Below, piece after piece: positions 12,149 through 23,710 of a stretch of DNA of 64,000 nucleotides (the first letter of the stretch is position 1; every line of letters starts with the position of its first letter). The DNA is taken from contig MU867088.1 in the NCBI GenBank assembly GCA_033725935.1, positions 123,827 through 187,826 of the forward strand, given 5' to 3'. Source of the stretch: Cladorrhinum sp. PSN259. Taxonomy: Eukaryota > Ascomycota > Sordariomycetes > Sordariales > Podosporaceae. The notes beneath the pieces were generated by a model. That model worked only from the letters and a program-made list of their open reading frames with translations. It made no database searches and was not told the DNA's origin. A program made the position numbers and the translations under genes.

Positions 12149-13329
12149 ATGGAAGACCCAGAAATCACAGACCCAATCTCGGAGCTCTTGACAAACTACT
12201 CCGACCTAAACCCCCCCCACATCACCGTCTTGGAGTCAGAACCCTCCCCGCTGGAATTCATGCGCTACGTATCCAGAAACACGCCCTTCCTCGTCAAATC
12301 ATACGCATCCTCCTGGCCCGCAACTAAAAGCTGGACCCCATCTCACCTCAAATCATTACTCGGTTCCACTCCCGTAAACGTAGCGATAACACCCCACGGC
12401 AACGCAGACTCACCTCTTGCCCTCCAAGACGGAACTCTTGTGTTTGTCAAGCCGCACGAAGAACAGCAGCCTTTTGATCAGTTTATCGATTACCTCACTT
12501 CATCATCATCTTCTTCCCTCAACAAATCATCATCAAATTCAGACGAAGGTGGTGAGAAGAAGAAGGAGGTCCGCTACGCGCAAACGCAAAACGACAACCT
12601 CCGCAACGAGTACGCCTCGCTCTACTCCCAAGTCCAGCCCGACGTCCCCTTTGCGAGGATAGCGCTGGACAACAAGCACCCAGAAGCGATAAACCTGTGG
12701 ATCGGCACGGGGCAGTCCGTCACGGCGCTGCACAAAGACAACTACGAGAACGTTTACGTGCAGATTTCGGGGAAGAAACACTTTGTTTTGCTGCCGCCGG
12801 TGTGTCAGCCGTGCGTTAACGAGCAGATGCTCGAGCAGGCGCACTACACTAGACTCTCGCCTTCTTCTAGTGGTTCGGGTAGTACGATACATGAAGGGGA
12901 TTTGTTGCCTGTCGAGGGGTTTGAACACTTCGGATTGGTGATTGAGGAAAATCAACCGCACATCCCCTTTGCCACGTGGGATCCGGACAGTCCAATGGTA
13001 AACGAGACCGAGTACTCTTGTTTGGCAAAACCCATGAGGGTTACGCTCGAACCCGGGGATATGCTTTATTTGCCTGCCATGTGGTACCATAAAGTCTCGC
13101 AGAGCTGTGAGGAGGGGGGGATGAGTGTTGCTGTTAATTATTGGTGAGTTTCCTTTCTCTCAACCCCTCAATAAATGCGGTAAGGAAGGAAGATGTTGAA
13201 CATATAAATATTAGGTACGACATGGAATTCGCTGGACCATTGTATCCGTTGACTACATTTGTAAGGTCGGTGTTCAATCGGGAGAGGGAGATAGATAGTG
13301 ACGTTGAAGAGGATGAAGAAGAACGGTGA
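12149..13329 (+). CDS. JMJD7-like JmjC/cupin-8 hydroxylase (369 aa)
   Basis: Fe(II)/2-oxoglutarate oxygenase of the cupin-8 JmjC group. Human JMJD7 is a lysyl hydroxylase acting on DRG-family GTPases; the substrate here is inferred only. Exon 1 is 12149-13143 and exon 2 is 13215-13329; the 71-nt intron has GTGAGT..TTAG ends and splits the Trp codon of NYW-YDMEF. Iron ligands visible are H195-x-D197 (in ALHKDNYENVY) and a distal His at about 314 (LPAMWYHKV), with the conserved K210-HF and LEPGDMLYLP stretches. A poly-Ser, Glu/Lys-rich insert lies at about 117-141. The C-terminus is acidic (DSDVEEDEEER). Start ATG is in context aaaaATGGAA. Single copy, all catalytic residues present. Confidence 0.88.
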
Positions 13330-13517
13330 AGACGAAGAGAATGAATAGCAAAACAAAACGAAACAATGGTGTTGCAATAACCCCCCATCCCCAAAAAATA
13401 TTGGTATAAGTTGACGTTCTACAAACGTGCCAAAGATAAAACTGAGAATTTTTACACAACCCAAAAGATGCCATCAGATTAAATTCTACCTCTTCCAACA
13501 TCTCCCACGCGCATCAT

Positions 13518-16093
13518 CTATTTCTTCTTCTTGGCCACCCTCTTGAGCGCCCTCATCTCCTTCTTCATCCTAGGATCAACCATCTTATATCTACCCTTAA
13601 CACCCCTAGGTCTACCCTGAAGAGCCCTGTTTTGTCCAGCAGCCTTGACGACCTGCACCGGCGCCTTTCTCTTCTTCTTGTTGGCCTGAGCCATGAGCTT
13701 GGTAATGCTGCCTGCCTTTTCCTTTTCGGACATACCCTATAAAACAAAACAATATTAGCACATGTCTCATTTGTTAAATGAACGAAGAAACAACATACCT
13801 CATCACCAAGCAACAAATCAGCCTTTTTCCTGAGCTTCTCAAGCCTCTGAGCCTGCTTGAACTTCTTCCTCGCCTTGGCCTCAGCAACCTTCTTGATCGG
13901 CCTGGCATTATACGCCCGAAGCTTCTCCTTGATAGCCTGTGCGGCCTCCTTGGTGATAGGCTTCTGCGGCTTATCGTGCTTCGTCTCATCATCGATGAAC
14001 CAATCTGGCAGACCGTCCCGATCCTTGAGCGCATGTTTGTTGTAGGCCTCGTCCTTGATGTCGTGGATCGTCTTCTCGCCGCGAGCAAGCTGATGGGCCA
14101 ACGTCATGGCTTCCGCCGTGACAATGTCAATGGTAGGCTTCTCTCCCTTCTTCTTTTTCTTTTCGATCTCCTCCCAGTCAGACTCCTCATCAGAGTCCTC
14201 GGCCTGCTCCGCCTTGACAATCTCAAACCCGGAATCCTTCTGCTTGGACTTGGTCGCAGCAGCCTCTTTCCGCATCTGCTTCTGCTGTTCGATTGATGGG
14301 ATATCGTCATCGGAGTCCTCCATCATAATGACATCGTCCATTTCTTCATCTTGCTCCTCCTCCTCTTCGCTGACATCCAACCCAATGTCCATATCCTGGA
14401 AGACCTCTTGACTGAAGAATCTCCCAGCACGTTTTGACAACCCATCTTTGCCTCCCGATTTGTCAAGGTCGTTTAACAAAGGCTTGATAGCCTCTGCCAT
14501 CTCTTCATCTGAGTCGTCACTGCTGTCCTCCTCAAGCAGGTCACCGTCGTCGTCACTATTCTCCTTCTCGTCTGCTGACACACCCTCCCATTCGTCATCA
14601 CCGTGCTCTTTCCTTGCCTTCTTGGCTCTGTATTTCGCATCCGCATCCGACTTGCGCTCCCTGTACTGATCGTACATGTTGTCGAGCTCTCTATCAAGTC
14701 TGTCCTCCTCTTCGTCGCTTTCATCCGTCTCTTCTAAGCCAATACCGGAATCAAGATCTGTCCTCTTCTCTGCCTCTGTAAGAACAGCCATCTTGCCCTT
14801 GGCCAATCTACGAAGAACAGACGCTTGCTCATCAATCGCCTTGAGACGGAACATGGCGCCCTCACCCCTAGGACCTTCCTGTTCCATACCGATATCCATG
14901 GGCGCAGTCATGTTCATCTGCATGCGCATAATATCCTTCTGCTTCGATTCATTTGCGTGTCTCCTCTCTCTCTTCTTCTTTCCAGCTTCCCTCTCCTGAA
15001 TCTTTTGCAGCTCCTCTTGGATTCTCATTTCCTCGTCCATGGGCTCAACTTCCGCAACCTCCTCGGCAAGCGAAGCCTTGGCAGACTTCTTTGTTGGGAA
15101 ACCCAGGATTTCTCTGACCTTCAAACGCCATTTAAGGAGCAGCTTGAAATCCTTTCTTCCGAGAACCTTCAAATCCTCGCAGCAAATTCTGATTTCGTCG
15201 GTGGTTTCCGGGAGCTTGTCTAGCGCAGCCAAAGCCACGTCGCCATTCTTGGGCTGTTTGAAGGACAGTTGGTTATATTGACCGAGAATAGCAATAGGAT
15301 CGGTCGTCTGGATGAACTCGCTCGCAGAAATCGACTTGTGCTGTGTGTAATCGCCCTCCTCATAACCATCTCTCTTGCGCTTCTTGATTTCGGGGTTGTA
15401 GACCTTGGCCTCGTTATTCGGCGTCGGGTCGGCGACATCTTCGAAGACGGAGCGGGGGTCGAGGAGACGAGGATCGATACGCTTTGGCGCCTTGAATCCC
15501 AAGCACACAACGAAAATTTCGGCAGAGACGTTACGCGACGATGGGGGCTTGGTGGCCTCGACCTTGTTGAAGAGCTGCTTCAAAACCCACAGAAGAGAAT
15601 TATAGTCCTTGGATCTGAAAACCTTGGTGACGAAGGCACCACCCTCGACCAAAAATTCCGTCGCGAGCTTCAACGAATGAAGCGCGAGCTCAGCCTGGTT
15701 GAAGGAATCCTGCACCCAAGCGGTACCGACGTTGGGAGCACCGTCGTGAAGGACAACATCTGCCTTCCAGGTCTTCAGATGACCTCTAATCGTCGCTCTG
15801 CACTTCTCGGTGGTGATATCGCTCTGGAAGGTGATGACTTTGGGAATGGCCTTGATTGGCGACAAATCGACACCGATAATGATACTGTCCTTGGGCATGG
15901 TCTCTGCGCACACTTGACACCACGAACCTGGCGCAGCGCACAGATCGAGGGCAACTCTGCTCTTCTCGAGGAAGCCATATTTCTTGTTGAGCTGGATCAA
16001 CTTGAAGGCAGCACGAGCTCTGTATCCCTTCTCTTTGGCGAGCTTGTACCACTTGTCGAGACGGCCTTTGCCGTGCTTTTTCTGAATCGCCAT
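13518..16093 (-). CDS. SPB1: AdoMet-dependent rRNA 2'-O-methyltransferase Spb1 (837 aa)
   Basis: Nucleolar/pre-60S enzyme that methylates the 25S rRNA A-loop guanosine (yeast Spb1). Exon 1 is 13799-16093 and exon 2 is 13518-13736; the 62-nt intron is GTATGT..ATAG. The N-terminal FtsJ/RrmJ fold (1-230) has the SAM motif DLCAAPGSWCQ at 50-60, catalytic D117 in HDGAPNVG and K157 in FVTKVFR. DUF3381 follows, then a long acidic middle with runs of E and D (about 440-620). The Spb1 C-terminal domain ends in the basic tail encoded by exon 2 (GVKGRYKMVDPRMKKE, ending KKKK). Length matches the family (about 840). It is divergent from CDT2 across a 695-bp spacer. Confidence 0.95.
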
Positions 16094-16788
16094 GGTGTCG
16101 CCGGTGCCGTCGCAATCGAATTAATCTCTGGCGACGAGACGAGATTGTCTCCTGGTGATGATTGAAGATGTCCTGCAAATGGGGACGAACGGGGGACCCA
16201 CGGAGTTGGAGTTGCCGCTGTAGACCGAATTTTTTTTGGGACGCAAGCAATGCGATAAGCGATAAGCCAAACGGAGATCTGAAAAATGCTAAGACCCAAA
16301 ACTGAGAGGTGGGGTGCTTGGCAGTTGCTTCTGGGGGCGGTTCGCGCTGAGTGTGGGGCCTGAGAGCTCGCTTGCTGCAAACACTTTCAGTGGTTGGGGC
16401 CATTGTTCTGCGCGATTGGGGTCTCTTATTGGCCCGACACGTTGCCAGCCACAGTCTCATTAAGCAGCATCCTAGGCCCATCGCGTTCTGGCGTCATTAA
16501 CGCACCATGCTCGTGGAGCGCGTCTTTGCAGGCCAATGCCCGAACGGCACCTCCTTCCCCCCCATTCAAATATCGATCCACACTTCATTTGACATCGATT
16601 ACTATGTCCACATTGTGAAAAGAAGCTTCCCATTGTTGTTGCTGTGGAGAACGAGCCGAGTCGAAATTTAAGAACGACCCCGGGTTTGTTTACTTTCTCG
16701 TTTTCATTTTTTCAGTCTTACTATTTACGAGTTCGCTCCATTGTCGACGACGACGACGACGACGACGACCGTTGTGAGAGAAAATAAG
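16094..16788. promoter_or_regulatory. Divergent promoter SPB1 / CDT2
   Basis: 695 bp between two divergent start codons. A (GAC)n run at about 16745-16769 lies just before the CDT2 ATG and would be in its 5' UTR. No specific operator was recognised. Confidence 0.5.
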
Positions 16789-19072
16789 ATGGCAGATATG
16801 GCATCCTCTGCTGTTGAGCAGCAGCTGCCGTCATCCCCTCCCAGGCCTCAGTCATCGAAGGAACGAAGAAACCCGTCGATTACGCCTAGAAAGTTTCGTC
16901 GATTCTTCACTCCTCGACCAAGAGTCTCCTCAAAGCCAAGCGCCGCTAGAAAGGCACTCCGCGATATTACAGCTCCGGCTTTAAACCGATCCCAGACACC
17001 TACGAGCCCTCTCAAGCCCATCTCGGAGGAACAGGACCAGGATGAGCCAGAGCTGCCAGGCCTCGAGAATGCCAACCGATCTTCGAAGCGACGGAAAGTC
17101 CAGTCGACACCCAAGAAACAGTCGTCTCATCTTCCTTCACCGCTAAACACATCCCCCGCATTGCTGCCGACTCCCGAGTTGAGGCCAACCTTGAGCAGCC
17201 CCATTCATAACCTTCGATCTCGACAAGCTTTCCGGGCAGGTGTAGACATTCACGATGGAATGTCTGAGGATGAAGTTGAGGATAATGACCTGCCAATACA
17301 AGAACCAACCCACAAGAAGCTGGTGCCCCTGCATCAGCGTGGATTGGGTGGTCAGTTGGTTCAGAGAATGACTGGAGGCGCCCCTAGTGGTGGCTTTCGA
17401 AACACTGGACTTCCTGTTTCTGATTGGAGAGGAGAGACGGCGGACTTCTACAGCAGGCCTGAGGATGTTCATGTTTCGGTTGGTCACGAGACACCAGGTC
17501 GTCGTGCCATCCCATTTTGCACCACTAGCACCCATAGTAAGTGAGGTGTGGAAGCAAGAACATGGTGATATATCAACTAACCCCCGAGTAGGAAGCGGTA
17601 TTGTAGCAGTAGGCGATGAGGAAGGTTACGTACGCCTTCTCAACACCAATCAAGAGTTTTCCAAGATGCACTTGTCATTCCGTGCCCACGGCAACGCTGT
17701 CATTGATATGGACTTTTCTTTGGACGATCATTTGCTTGCTACCGCATCAGGCGACCAGACGGGGCGTGTAATCGACATGGAGACGCAGACAGCTGTCGCA
17801 GTTTTGGGTCGTCATCATGCTTCAGTCAAACAGATCCGCTTTCAACCTGGACGCGGCATGGGTTGTGTTTTGGCGACATCCAGTCGAGACGGTAGCGTAC
17901 AGGTTTGGGATTTACGGTGTAGAGGTGGTCCCGTGCAGGACGTAATCCGCCACGAGGATGGTCTTCGTCATGGTTTACAGAAGCCTATCATCCCCGGCTG
18001 CGTCATCAACAGCATCCAGGATGCTCATGCTCGTCCCGCAAGGCAAGCTAAGAATCAAGGGAAAGCAGCCGGTGATGTCGCCCGCGCAGGGGAAGTCCCT
18101 GGTAGACTGGGCGAGACCTCCGTCACCGCTGTCCAGTTCCTTCCCGCAGGCCGTGAGCACCTGCTCTTGACCGGCTGTGAGGCAGATGCGAGCATCAAGC
18201 TCTGGGACATCCGAGCGGTACACACAAGCCGGCACCACAAGATCAGCACCCCGATTTCATATACTCGCGAACCCCCAAGTCATCTCGCCTGGCGTCCCTT
18301 TGGCATCTCTTCCATGGCTCTCAACAGCGAAGGTTCAAGATTGTACGCTCTTTGCAAGGACAACACTGTGTATGCTTACAGCACCGAACATCTCATCCTT
18401 GGCACCACCGGCGAACTTACCCCGGCGCTGCCTGGTTCTGAGCCTCCTAGAAGGAGACATCACCCACACGGCACGGCGCACGAAGGTCTCGCTCCGCTTT
18501 ACGGCTTCAGACATCCTCTGTTCCATGCTACGAGCTTCTATGTCAAGGCTGCTCTTCGTCCCGCGGTTGATGGCCGCTCAGAGTTGCTGGCTGTGGGGAG
18601 CAGTGATGGGTGTACAGTCGTATTCCCGACTGATGAGAGATATATTCAGGATGCTTTTGCGAACGGCTCTTCTGAGGAGACGTACTACGTTGGTGAGACT
18701 ACGGCTTGTCTTCCCGAGCCTGTCGGGCCTACCCTTAGGTCTGGATTGCGTTCTGGCAGTACTCCCAGCCTTGTAAGATCAAGCAGCGCGGGCAACCTTT
18801 TTGCTCGCCAGACTACTGCCGGATTGTCTGTTCCCATTGTTAATCGGGGTACACCCCTCGTCAGGGGTCACGACAAGGAGATAGGCGCTGTGGCGTGGAC
18901 GAACGAGGGGAATCTGATTACTGTTGGTGATGATTTTATTGTACGGTGCTGGAGGGAGGATAGAGATGAGGCTGCAGATTTGAGACTTGGTGGTGAGACT
19001 GAGGGAAGAAGATGGGGGTGTGGATGGGCAGATGTTGGTGATAAGTGGGAGGGCGATCATGATGATTGGTGA
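16789..19072 (+). CDS. cdt2: Cdt2/DTL-like WD40 substrate receptor (742 aa)
   Basis: Substrate receptor of the CRL4 (Cul4-Ddb1) ubiquitin ligase that degrades replication-licensing factors and Spd1-type inhibitors. Exon 1 is 16789-17536 and exon 2 is 17592-19072; the 55-nt intron is GTAAGT..GTAG and joins STH-RSGIVAVGDEEG in frame. ATG 16789 was chosen because the upstream part of the open frame has no ATG. The N-terminal 240 residues are basic and disordered with many SP/TP sites (TPRKFRRFFTPRP), then a seven-bladed WD40 domain. Two Ddb1-binding WDxR boxes are visible: VWDLRCRGG and LWDIRAVHT. A disordered insert separates the last blade (VAWTNEGNLITVGDDFIVRCW). Substrate range is inferred from the family. 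Confidence 0.82.
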
Positions 19073-20274
19073 AGAAGTTTTGATGGAAAAAAAATTGTAG
19101 TTGATGTTTGAGTAATTTGGTGGAGAGGATATTGAAAAGGTTGGAGAGGAAGTGAAAGGAAGGTGAAAGAAAGAACACGATGTGGTGGTATTTCAGTCAG
19201 AGGGTGAAAAAATTGGTGGAGGAGGAGTGCATAGCGAAGTTGTCTGGTTTATACCCCCTTTTTTTCTCTTTTTTTTGAGCGACAGCATGTTTTGCCACGA
19301 GCGGGATTCATTGGAGCTAGAGAGAAGAGAAAGAATTGGCCAGATGGATATATGGCGTGCAGAAACAGGGCATCTTTTTGAGAGGAGGAGGAGGGACTCA
19401 TCATCTTGAATGGCACGCATGAAACTGGAGTTTTTTTTTCTATTGCATTTTTTTTCTTTTTTTTTTTTTTTTTACATCATCGCATACCCCAAAGAGGAAG
19501 AAAGCATGGCGCTTGGGTTTGGGGGGTTTTTTTTTTCTATCTTTTTGTTTGGTCTTCTGTTAAGAAGAAAAGGGGGAAAGGCTTGGCTTATATAGTATTT
19601 TTCATCCAACCATTCATCATCAGAGAGGAAGAAGGGATGGATGAATGGATGTTGGAAGTAGATTAGGTTAGATACAGTAGGTAGTTTTACGAATACAACA
19701 CACAGCTTCGTAAGAAGTTTGATGATTAAGATGTGGTTTTTTTCTTTTTCTTAAATCGTAAATTAGAAATAGTACCTAGTAAAAGGAAACACTCATGTAG
19801 CTCGGGATATCTAACATACGTAAAAAGCAGTTAGAGGAATGCTTTAATAAAAGCTGAATAGGCGTAGAAAGGAGTTAAGAATGCATTAACAGAAGCTCAC
19901 TAGGCATATAAATAATAGAAATAGGCATAGGAAAGTATAAATAGGGCATCTACCGCGCTCATAAACGTTCAAGCATTAGATTATAATTTCGCTATTTCTG
20001 TTCCCCCTCCCTTCTGTATCTACGCTGGCTGGTTTTTGTTTTCTTCTTTTTTTCATTATATACATTCTCACAAGTTTCGGGCTGATACTTTGTACATGGT
20101 AGTGCTTCTCCTCACACCATCATCATCACTCCGAGTCTCCTCTCCAAAAACACATTTGTGTTTTGTCCTTTATTGTTGAAGCAATAACAAAGATAATGAC
20201 TTCAAAACAATCTTCTCTTTTTTCTCGCTCGGTACCTAGTAGTGCGCATCCAATCAAGGAGCTTTGGGCAGTTT
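19073..20274. other. Intergenic with poly-T tracts and MITE remnant
   Basis: 3' side of CDT2. Contains long T runs (19435-19470), the truncated MITE-like copy listed separately and no supported gene. Confidence 0.5.
19755..19985 (+). mobile_element. Truncated copy of the MITE-like element (copy A)
   Basis: About 230 bp that match the reverse complement of 40270-40742 from the ATAGTACCTAGTAAAAGGA block to the terminal inverted repeat. It has two 42-bp units (about 19820-19903; copy B has five). The terminal repeat ATAAACGTTCAAGCATTAG is present at 19961-19979; the other terminus is missing. Differences from copy B include many transitions. Confidence 0.8.
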
Positions 20275-20879
20275 TTATTTCTTTTTCCCCTTGGCTTTAT
20301 TTCGTTTTGTCTTCACCGGTGGTGTGTGTGTGTCTCTGTTTTCTGCCGGCTCTCTAGGCTCAGACTCTGTAGGCATCCTCGTATGGGTGGTACCTGCGTG
20401 GCTCATTTGAGGCTGTTGGTGACCAGACCGACTCGGTTGGCGGTTTGGGGGCTGACTCTCGGCCGTGGGGCGGTGAACGCTCAGGTTGTCGGGGTTAGCT
20501 TGCCGGGGTTCTGATGCTCTGTTCGGCCCGAGGGATGAATCCGGCAGTATTGGATTTAGATTTAGGCGCTGAGGATTGACCGTGGGAAAGGGAGCGCGCA
20601 GGTTATCGGGGTGAGCTTGCCGGATTTTATCGAGGTGTTGCGCGCATTCATTGCAGAAAATATTCAGGCTGTCAATGACTTTTTTTTACATAAACCGCAC
20701 CGGTGCTCTGTTCCCTCGGCATGACTTGAAATAGGGACGTTTGGAGGAGGAGGAGGAGGAGGAGGAGGAGGAGGAGGAGGAGGAGGAGGTGGGGGAAATG
20801 TCTGTGTTCCTCCTTGTTGCTGAGAAGGCATCGGAGCTGGTTGATTTGCGGATGTAGGCGTTTCAGGGAGGTCGGCCAT
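20275..20879 (-). pseudogene. Proline-rich zinc-ribbon-like gene interrupted by a frameshift
   Basis: ATG at 20879 opens a frame with a polyproline run (17-18 Pro, from a GGA/TCC repeat) followed by HRCGLC. The frame then closes after an 8-nt A run (T run at 20680-20687 on the plus strand). In the frame one base away, an open stretch continues for about 137 codons. It supplies a second pair C-x2-C (FCNECAQHLDKI), two related Gln/Asn-Pro segments (RQAHPDNL and RQANPDNL), and a Lys-rich end with a stop at 20275. Together they would make a C-x2-C...C-x2-C ribbon, so I read them as one gene with a homopolymer indel, either real or a sequencing error. No function recognised. Confidence 0.5.
20744..20790. 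repeat. (GGA)n microsatellite coding for polyproline
   Basis: Uninterrupted GGA/GGT triplets read on the minus strand as the Pro run of the gene above. Confidence 0.85.
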
Positions 20880-22012
20880 CTCGCTCCGATGATACACTCT
20901 TGGTTCTTGTTGCTGGGATTAAATGTAAATATCGGTACTGATGATGAACTACTGCTTCAAAAACAGAGAGAAAGAGAGTCCATCTCGGTGGCAGAATGAG
21001 GGAGCCCATCATCACACTGCTATGCGTGTTGGCAGTTTCCAAAACAGGCAAGTTCTTTTTGCACAACCAGATGAACTCGGAAACAACATTGACAGTCAAC
21101 GCCTGAAGCTGTGTTCGAGTGAGCTTTCCAGAGCAGCAACTTCAACGACAAAAGACACGTCAGCCTAGAAGGGTCAGTTGAGACAGCAGCACCACTCCAC
21201 CTTCAAATGATCGTAACTGCCCTTCTTAGTGCAAATTGTTCGGCTTCTCTTCAGCAGCTGCACAAGGGAAACCCGGTAGCTCAACAGTCGGCAGAGTCAA
21301 CAAGCAAGTTGGTATCTACACAGAAAATACGCATAAATTCGGCTTCAAAAAACCCAAGAGTAAAACCAGCAGCTATGTGTATAAAGTACCATCACACATC
21401 AAAAAAAGACGAATGATTAGATGAATGTTTACTTTACCCCTTACGCTTGGCAAATCACCCACCAAAAAAGAAGGTTGTCAGCTCAGCTGCTAATCACCAT
21501 GTGAAAGAGTAACATAAAAACGAGATAAAACAATAAAAAAATAATTTTAAGCTCAATAAAGATTAGAACCAAAGCATCAAAAACTTTGCATAACCCAACT
21601 TCTCTCAACCCCCTCTCCTGGAGGGTTTGTTTGTTTATACCCCTGCGCTAGCTCCCAACAAAAGTAAACAAACAACCGCTCAACGTCTCTGTCTATCTGT
21701 CCCGCCTCCCTCCCTTCACCACCATTAAGGAAGATTAAAAAAAACATACCAGTCTAAAGTTTTCGCCGGAAAAAAAAATGCAATGAGCCTGAGCACACCC
21801 TCCCCTTTTTAAAATAAACAAAAAGAAGAAGAAAAAATATCTTCCCAAAAAAGAACCGGGCTAGTATTGGGTTCCCAAAACTTTCCAAATAAAGGTGTAT
21901 CAAGTACCAGCCTTGACATTTCTTTCTTCTACTCCTTTGCACAATTTTCACTCATCAATATTACCCACTGAGCATTTGGACCGAGTGAGCTGCGGAAACG
22001 TTACCGTTGGAG
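20880..22012. other. Intergenic, 1.1 kb
   Basis: AT-rich with poly-A runs between 21500 and 21850. No gene or repeat recognised. Confidence 0.5.
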
Positions 22013-22864
22013 TTACCGCTGTCCATAAGGCATGCGTCCCTGGGGATTGGAGCCGCCACCGTATCCGGCAGGGAAGCTGTTGGAGCCTCCTCCACTGTCG
22101 TCGTAGGGATTTTCATCATCCCAGGGATGATACTGGTTATCATCGCCCAGGTAATATTGTTTTCCGTCCGTCCCAGTGACGATTACGGGGCCGCCACTTG
22201 GGGTTGTAGTGCCCTTCGAGGATTTGTGCTGCTTGCCCCCAGCCTTGGATCGCGAATGAATGGTGGGAGAAGGAGGAGGAGGAGGACCACAAGTAGTTGT
22301 CACATTTCTAGAAGTGCCGCCCGCAGATGATCCCTCGCGATTATGCGGATTTGACAGAGTATATGTGCTGTTTGAAGGCAAATCGCCCGTATACGCCGCC
22401 GTCCAGGGAGCTCGATCTGCATAGTCTGAAAATTCTAGCTGGTGAGATAACCTGGACTCGGGCTCACGGAGTTTTGAGGGCTTGGGGTCGCCAGATGTCC
22501 ATTTCACGCCTCCGTGGGGCGGCGAATTGTGGTCGGGGTGGTTCAGTCGTCCGAGCGAACGCCTGGTGGAAGGAAGTCGTTTCGAGGCCGTCCCCGAGCT
22601 CGAAGACGGACCGCTTTGCGAGCTCGAGGCCTTTTGCCGTTCTCTCCAGCGGGCAAGATCGGGTAGCCACTGCTTCCGGCTCTCGAGTAGCTCTTCATCC
22701 TCTTCATCCCCTTCCGCCTCCACACGACTGAACCATGACCAACAAAAGTCACAAATCACCCTGCTGCTGCACCCGGGACATTGATCGCCTGTAAGTGGTG
22801 AAATCACCCCTCCTGGCGGATCACCGCGACCCTTGGGCTTCTTTCCCTTTCCATCAGAGGGCAT
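22013..22864 (-). CDS. Uncharacterised basic protein with N-terminal C2C2 motif (283 aa)
   Basis: Single-exon ORF with a good start (MPSDGKGKKPKGRG). Residues about 28-40 contain CPGCSSRVICDFCW, a C-x2-C...C-x2-C arrangement that may bind zinc. The remainder is low complexity: acidic EGDEEDEELLE, then Ser/Pro/Gly/Asn-rich, ending in a Gly/Tyr/Asp-rich tail (DDSGGGSNSF, GYGGGSNPQGRM). Such tails are typical of disordered nuclear or RNA-associated proteins, but that is inference. No catalytic domain. The Cys pair resembles in spacing, but not in sequence, the cores of the small Cys/His proteins 3-7 kb downstream. Confidence 0.6.
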   Translation of the reverse strand: MPSDGKGKKPKGRGDPPGGVISPLTGDQCPGCSSRVICDFCWSWFSRVEAEGDEEDEELLESRKQWLPDLARWRERQKASSSQSGPSSSSGTASKRLPSTRRSLGRLNHPDHNSPPHGGVKWTSGDPKPSKLREPESRLSHQLEFSDYADRAPWTAAYTGDLPSNSTYTLSNPHNREGSSAGGTSRNVTTTCGPPPPPSPTIHSRSKAGGKQHKSSKGTTTPSGGPVIVTGTDGKQYYLGDDNQYHPWDDENPYDDSGGGSNSFPAGYGGGSNPQGRMPYGQR

Positions 22865-23710
22865 GGCGCTGTAGCTGAGGACTGCTTTGAGATAATCTTA
22901 ATGTGTTGTGGACCGTCTCTCAAGGAGAAGTTTGCTGCTGCTGAAGAGGAGAAAGCAGCACCTGTCTAGGAGGGCTAATACAGAGGTATTTATGCTCGGA
23001 ATCATACAAAGTCTTTGCAGCCGTCTTGCTCGACACTTGCTCTCAGTCTAGTCCGCGTCGTTGAAAGGAGAGTGAGAAATATGATGGGATAAGAATTGAA
23101 GTGTATGAATTCTCTATGCTACTTTTACACAAAATAAAAATTTAAAATGGCTCATTGCTGTCAGTGACGAGCTCCTAGTCAAAACGGGTGGCAAGGCGTT
23201 GATAATGTTGGTCAACTCATCGTGGTTGTTTTTGACTCGGTGACAAAGCCAAAGAAAAAAAACTCGGTGACAAGTCAAAGCAAAAAAACTCGGTGACATA
23301 AAACCAAAGTTTGAAGCAGGCAGAGCCGACCAAGTACACGTGTACAGCAAGTTGGCTCATTCACTGAACAGATTCTTGTTGTACAACAAATGCAGCAAGA
23401 AGTATTGAGTGACAAGAATGGGATGAACTTTCCCCCAAACACATAAAACATTATCCAACTTTCCGGTTATGCCCCGATTACGCTTGACTTAAACAAGAAT
23501 AAACAAACATGACCAAGATCCCCCACCCCCAGCGTCAGCTCCCGCCATCACTCTTTCCTGCTCCCAATAATTCTTTAACCTTCAAAGAACCAAGTCGTCC
23601 ATTACCCTTGCCGTACTGGCAACTATATAGGATTCTATCTAGACCGCAACTTTGAGAAAGTGCCAATATACCATTCATCCTCCCGCCAAGCCCAGTCAGG
23701 TATAGAATGG
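22865..23710. other. Intergenic with 27-bp triplication and possible F-box 3' remnant
   Basis: Contains the tandem repeat at 23233-23309. The stretch 23535-23710 reads on the minus strand as a likely continuation of the F-box-like protein in another frame (PNLTILYLTGLGGRMNG...). Confidence 0.5.
23233..23309. repeat. 27-bp tandem repeat x 3
   Basis: ACTCGGTGAC occurs at about 23234, 23261 and 23288, each followed by an A-rich CAAAG segment. Non-coding. Confidence 0.8.

Noticed and set aside
15269..16165. 298-aa plus-strand frame
   Set aside because: Shadow of the conserved Spb1 methyltransferase domain on the other strand.
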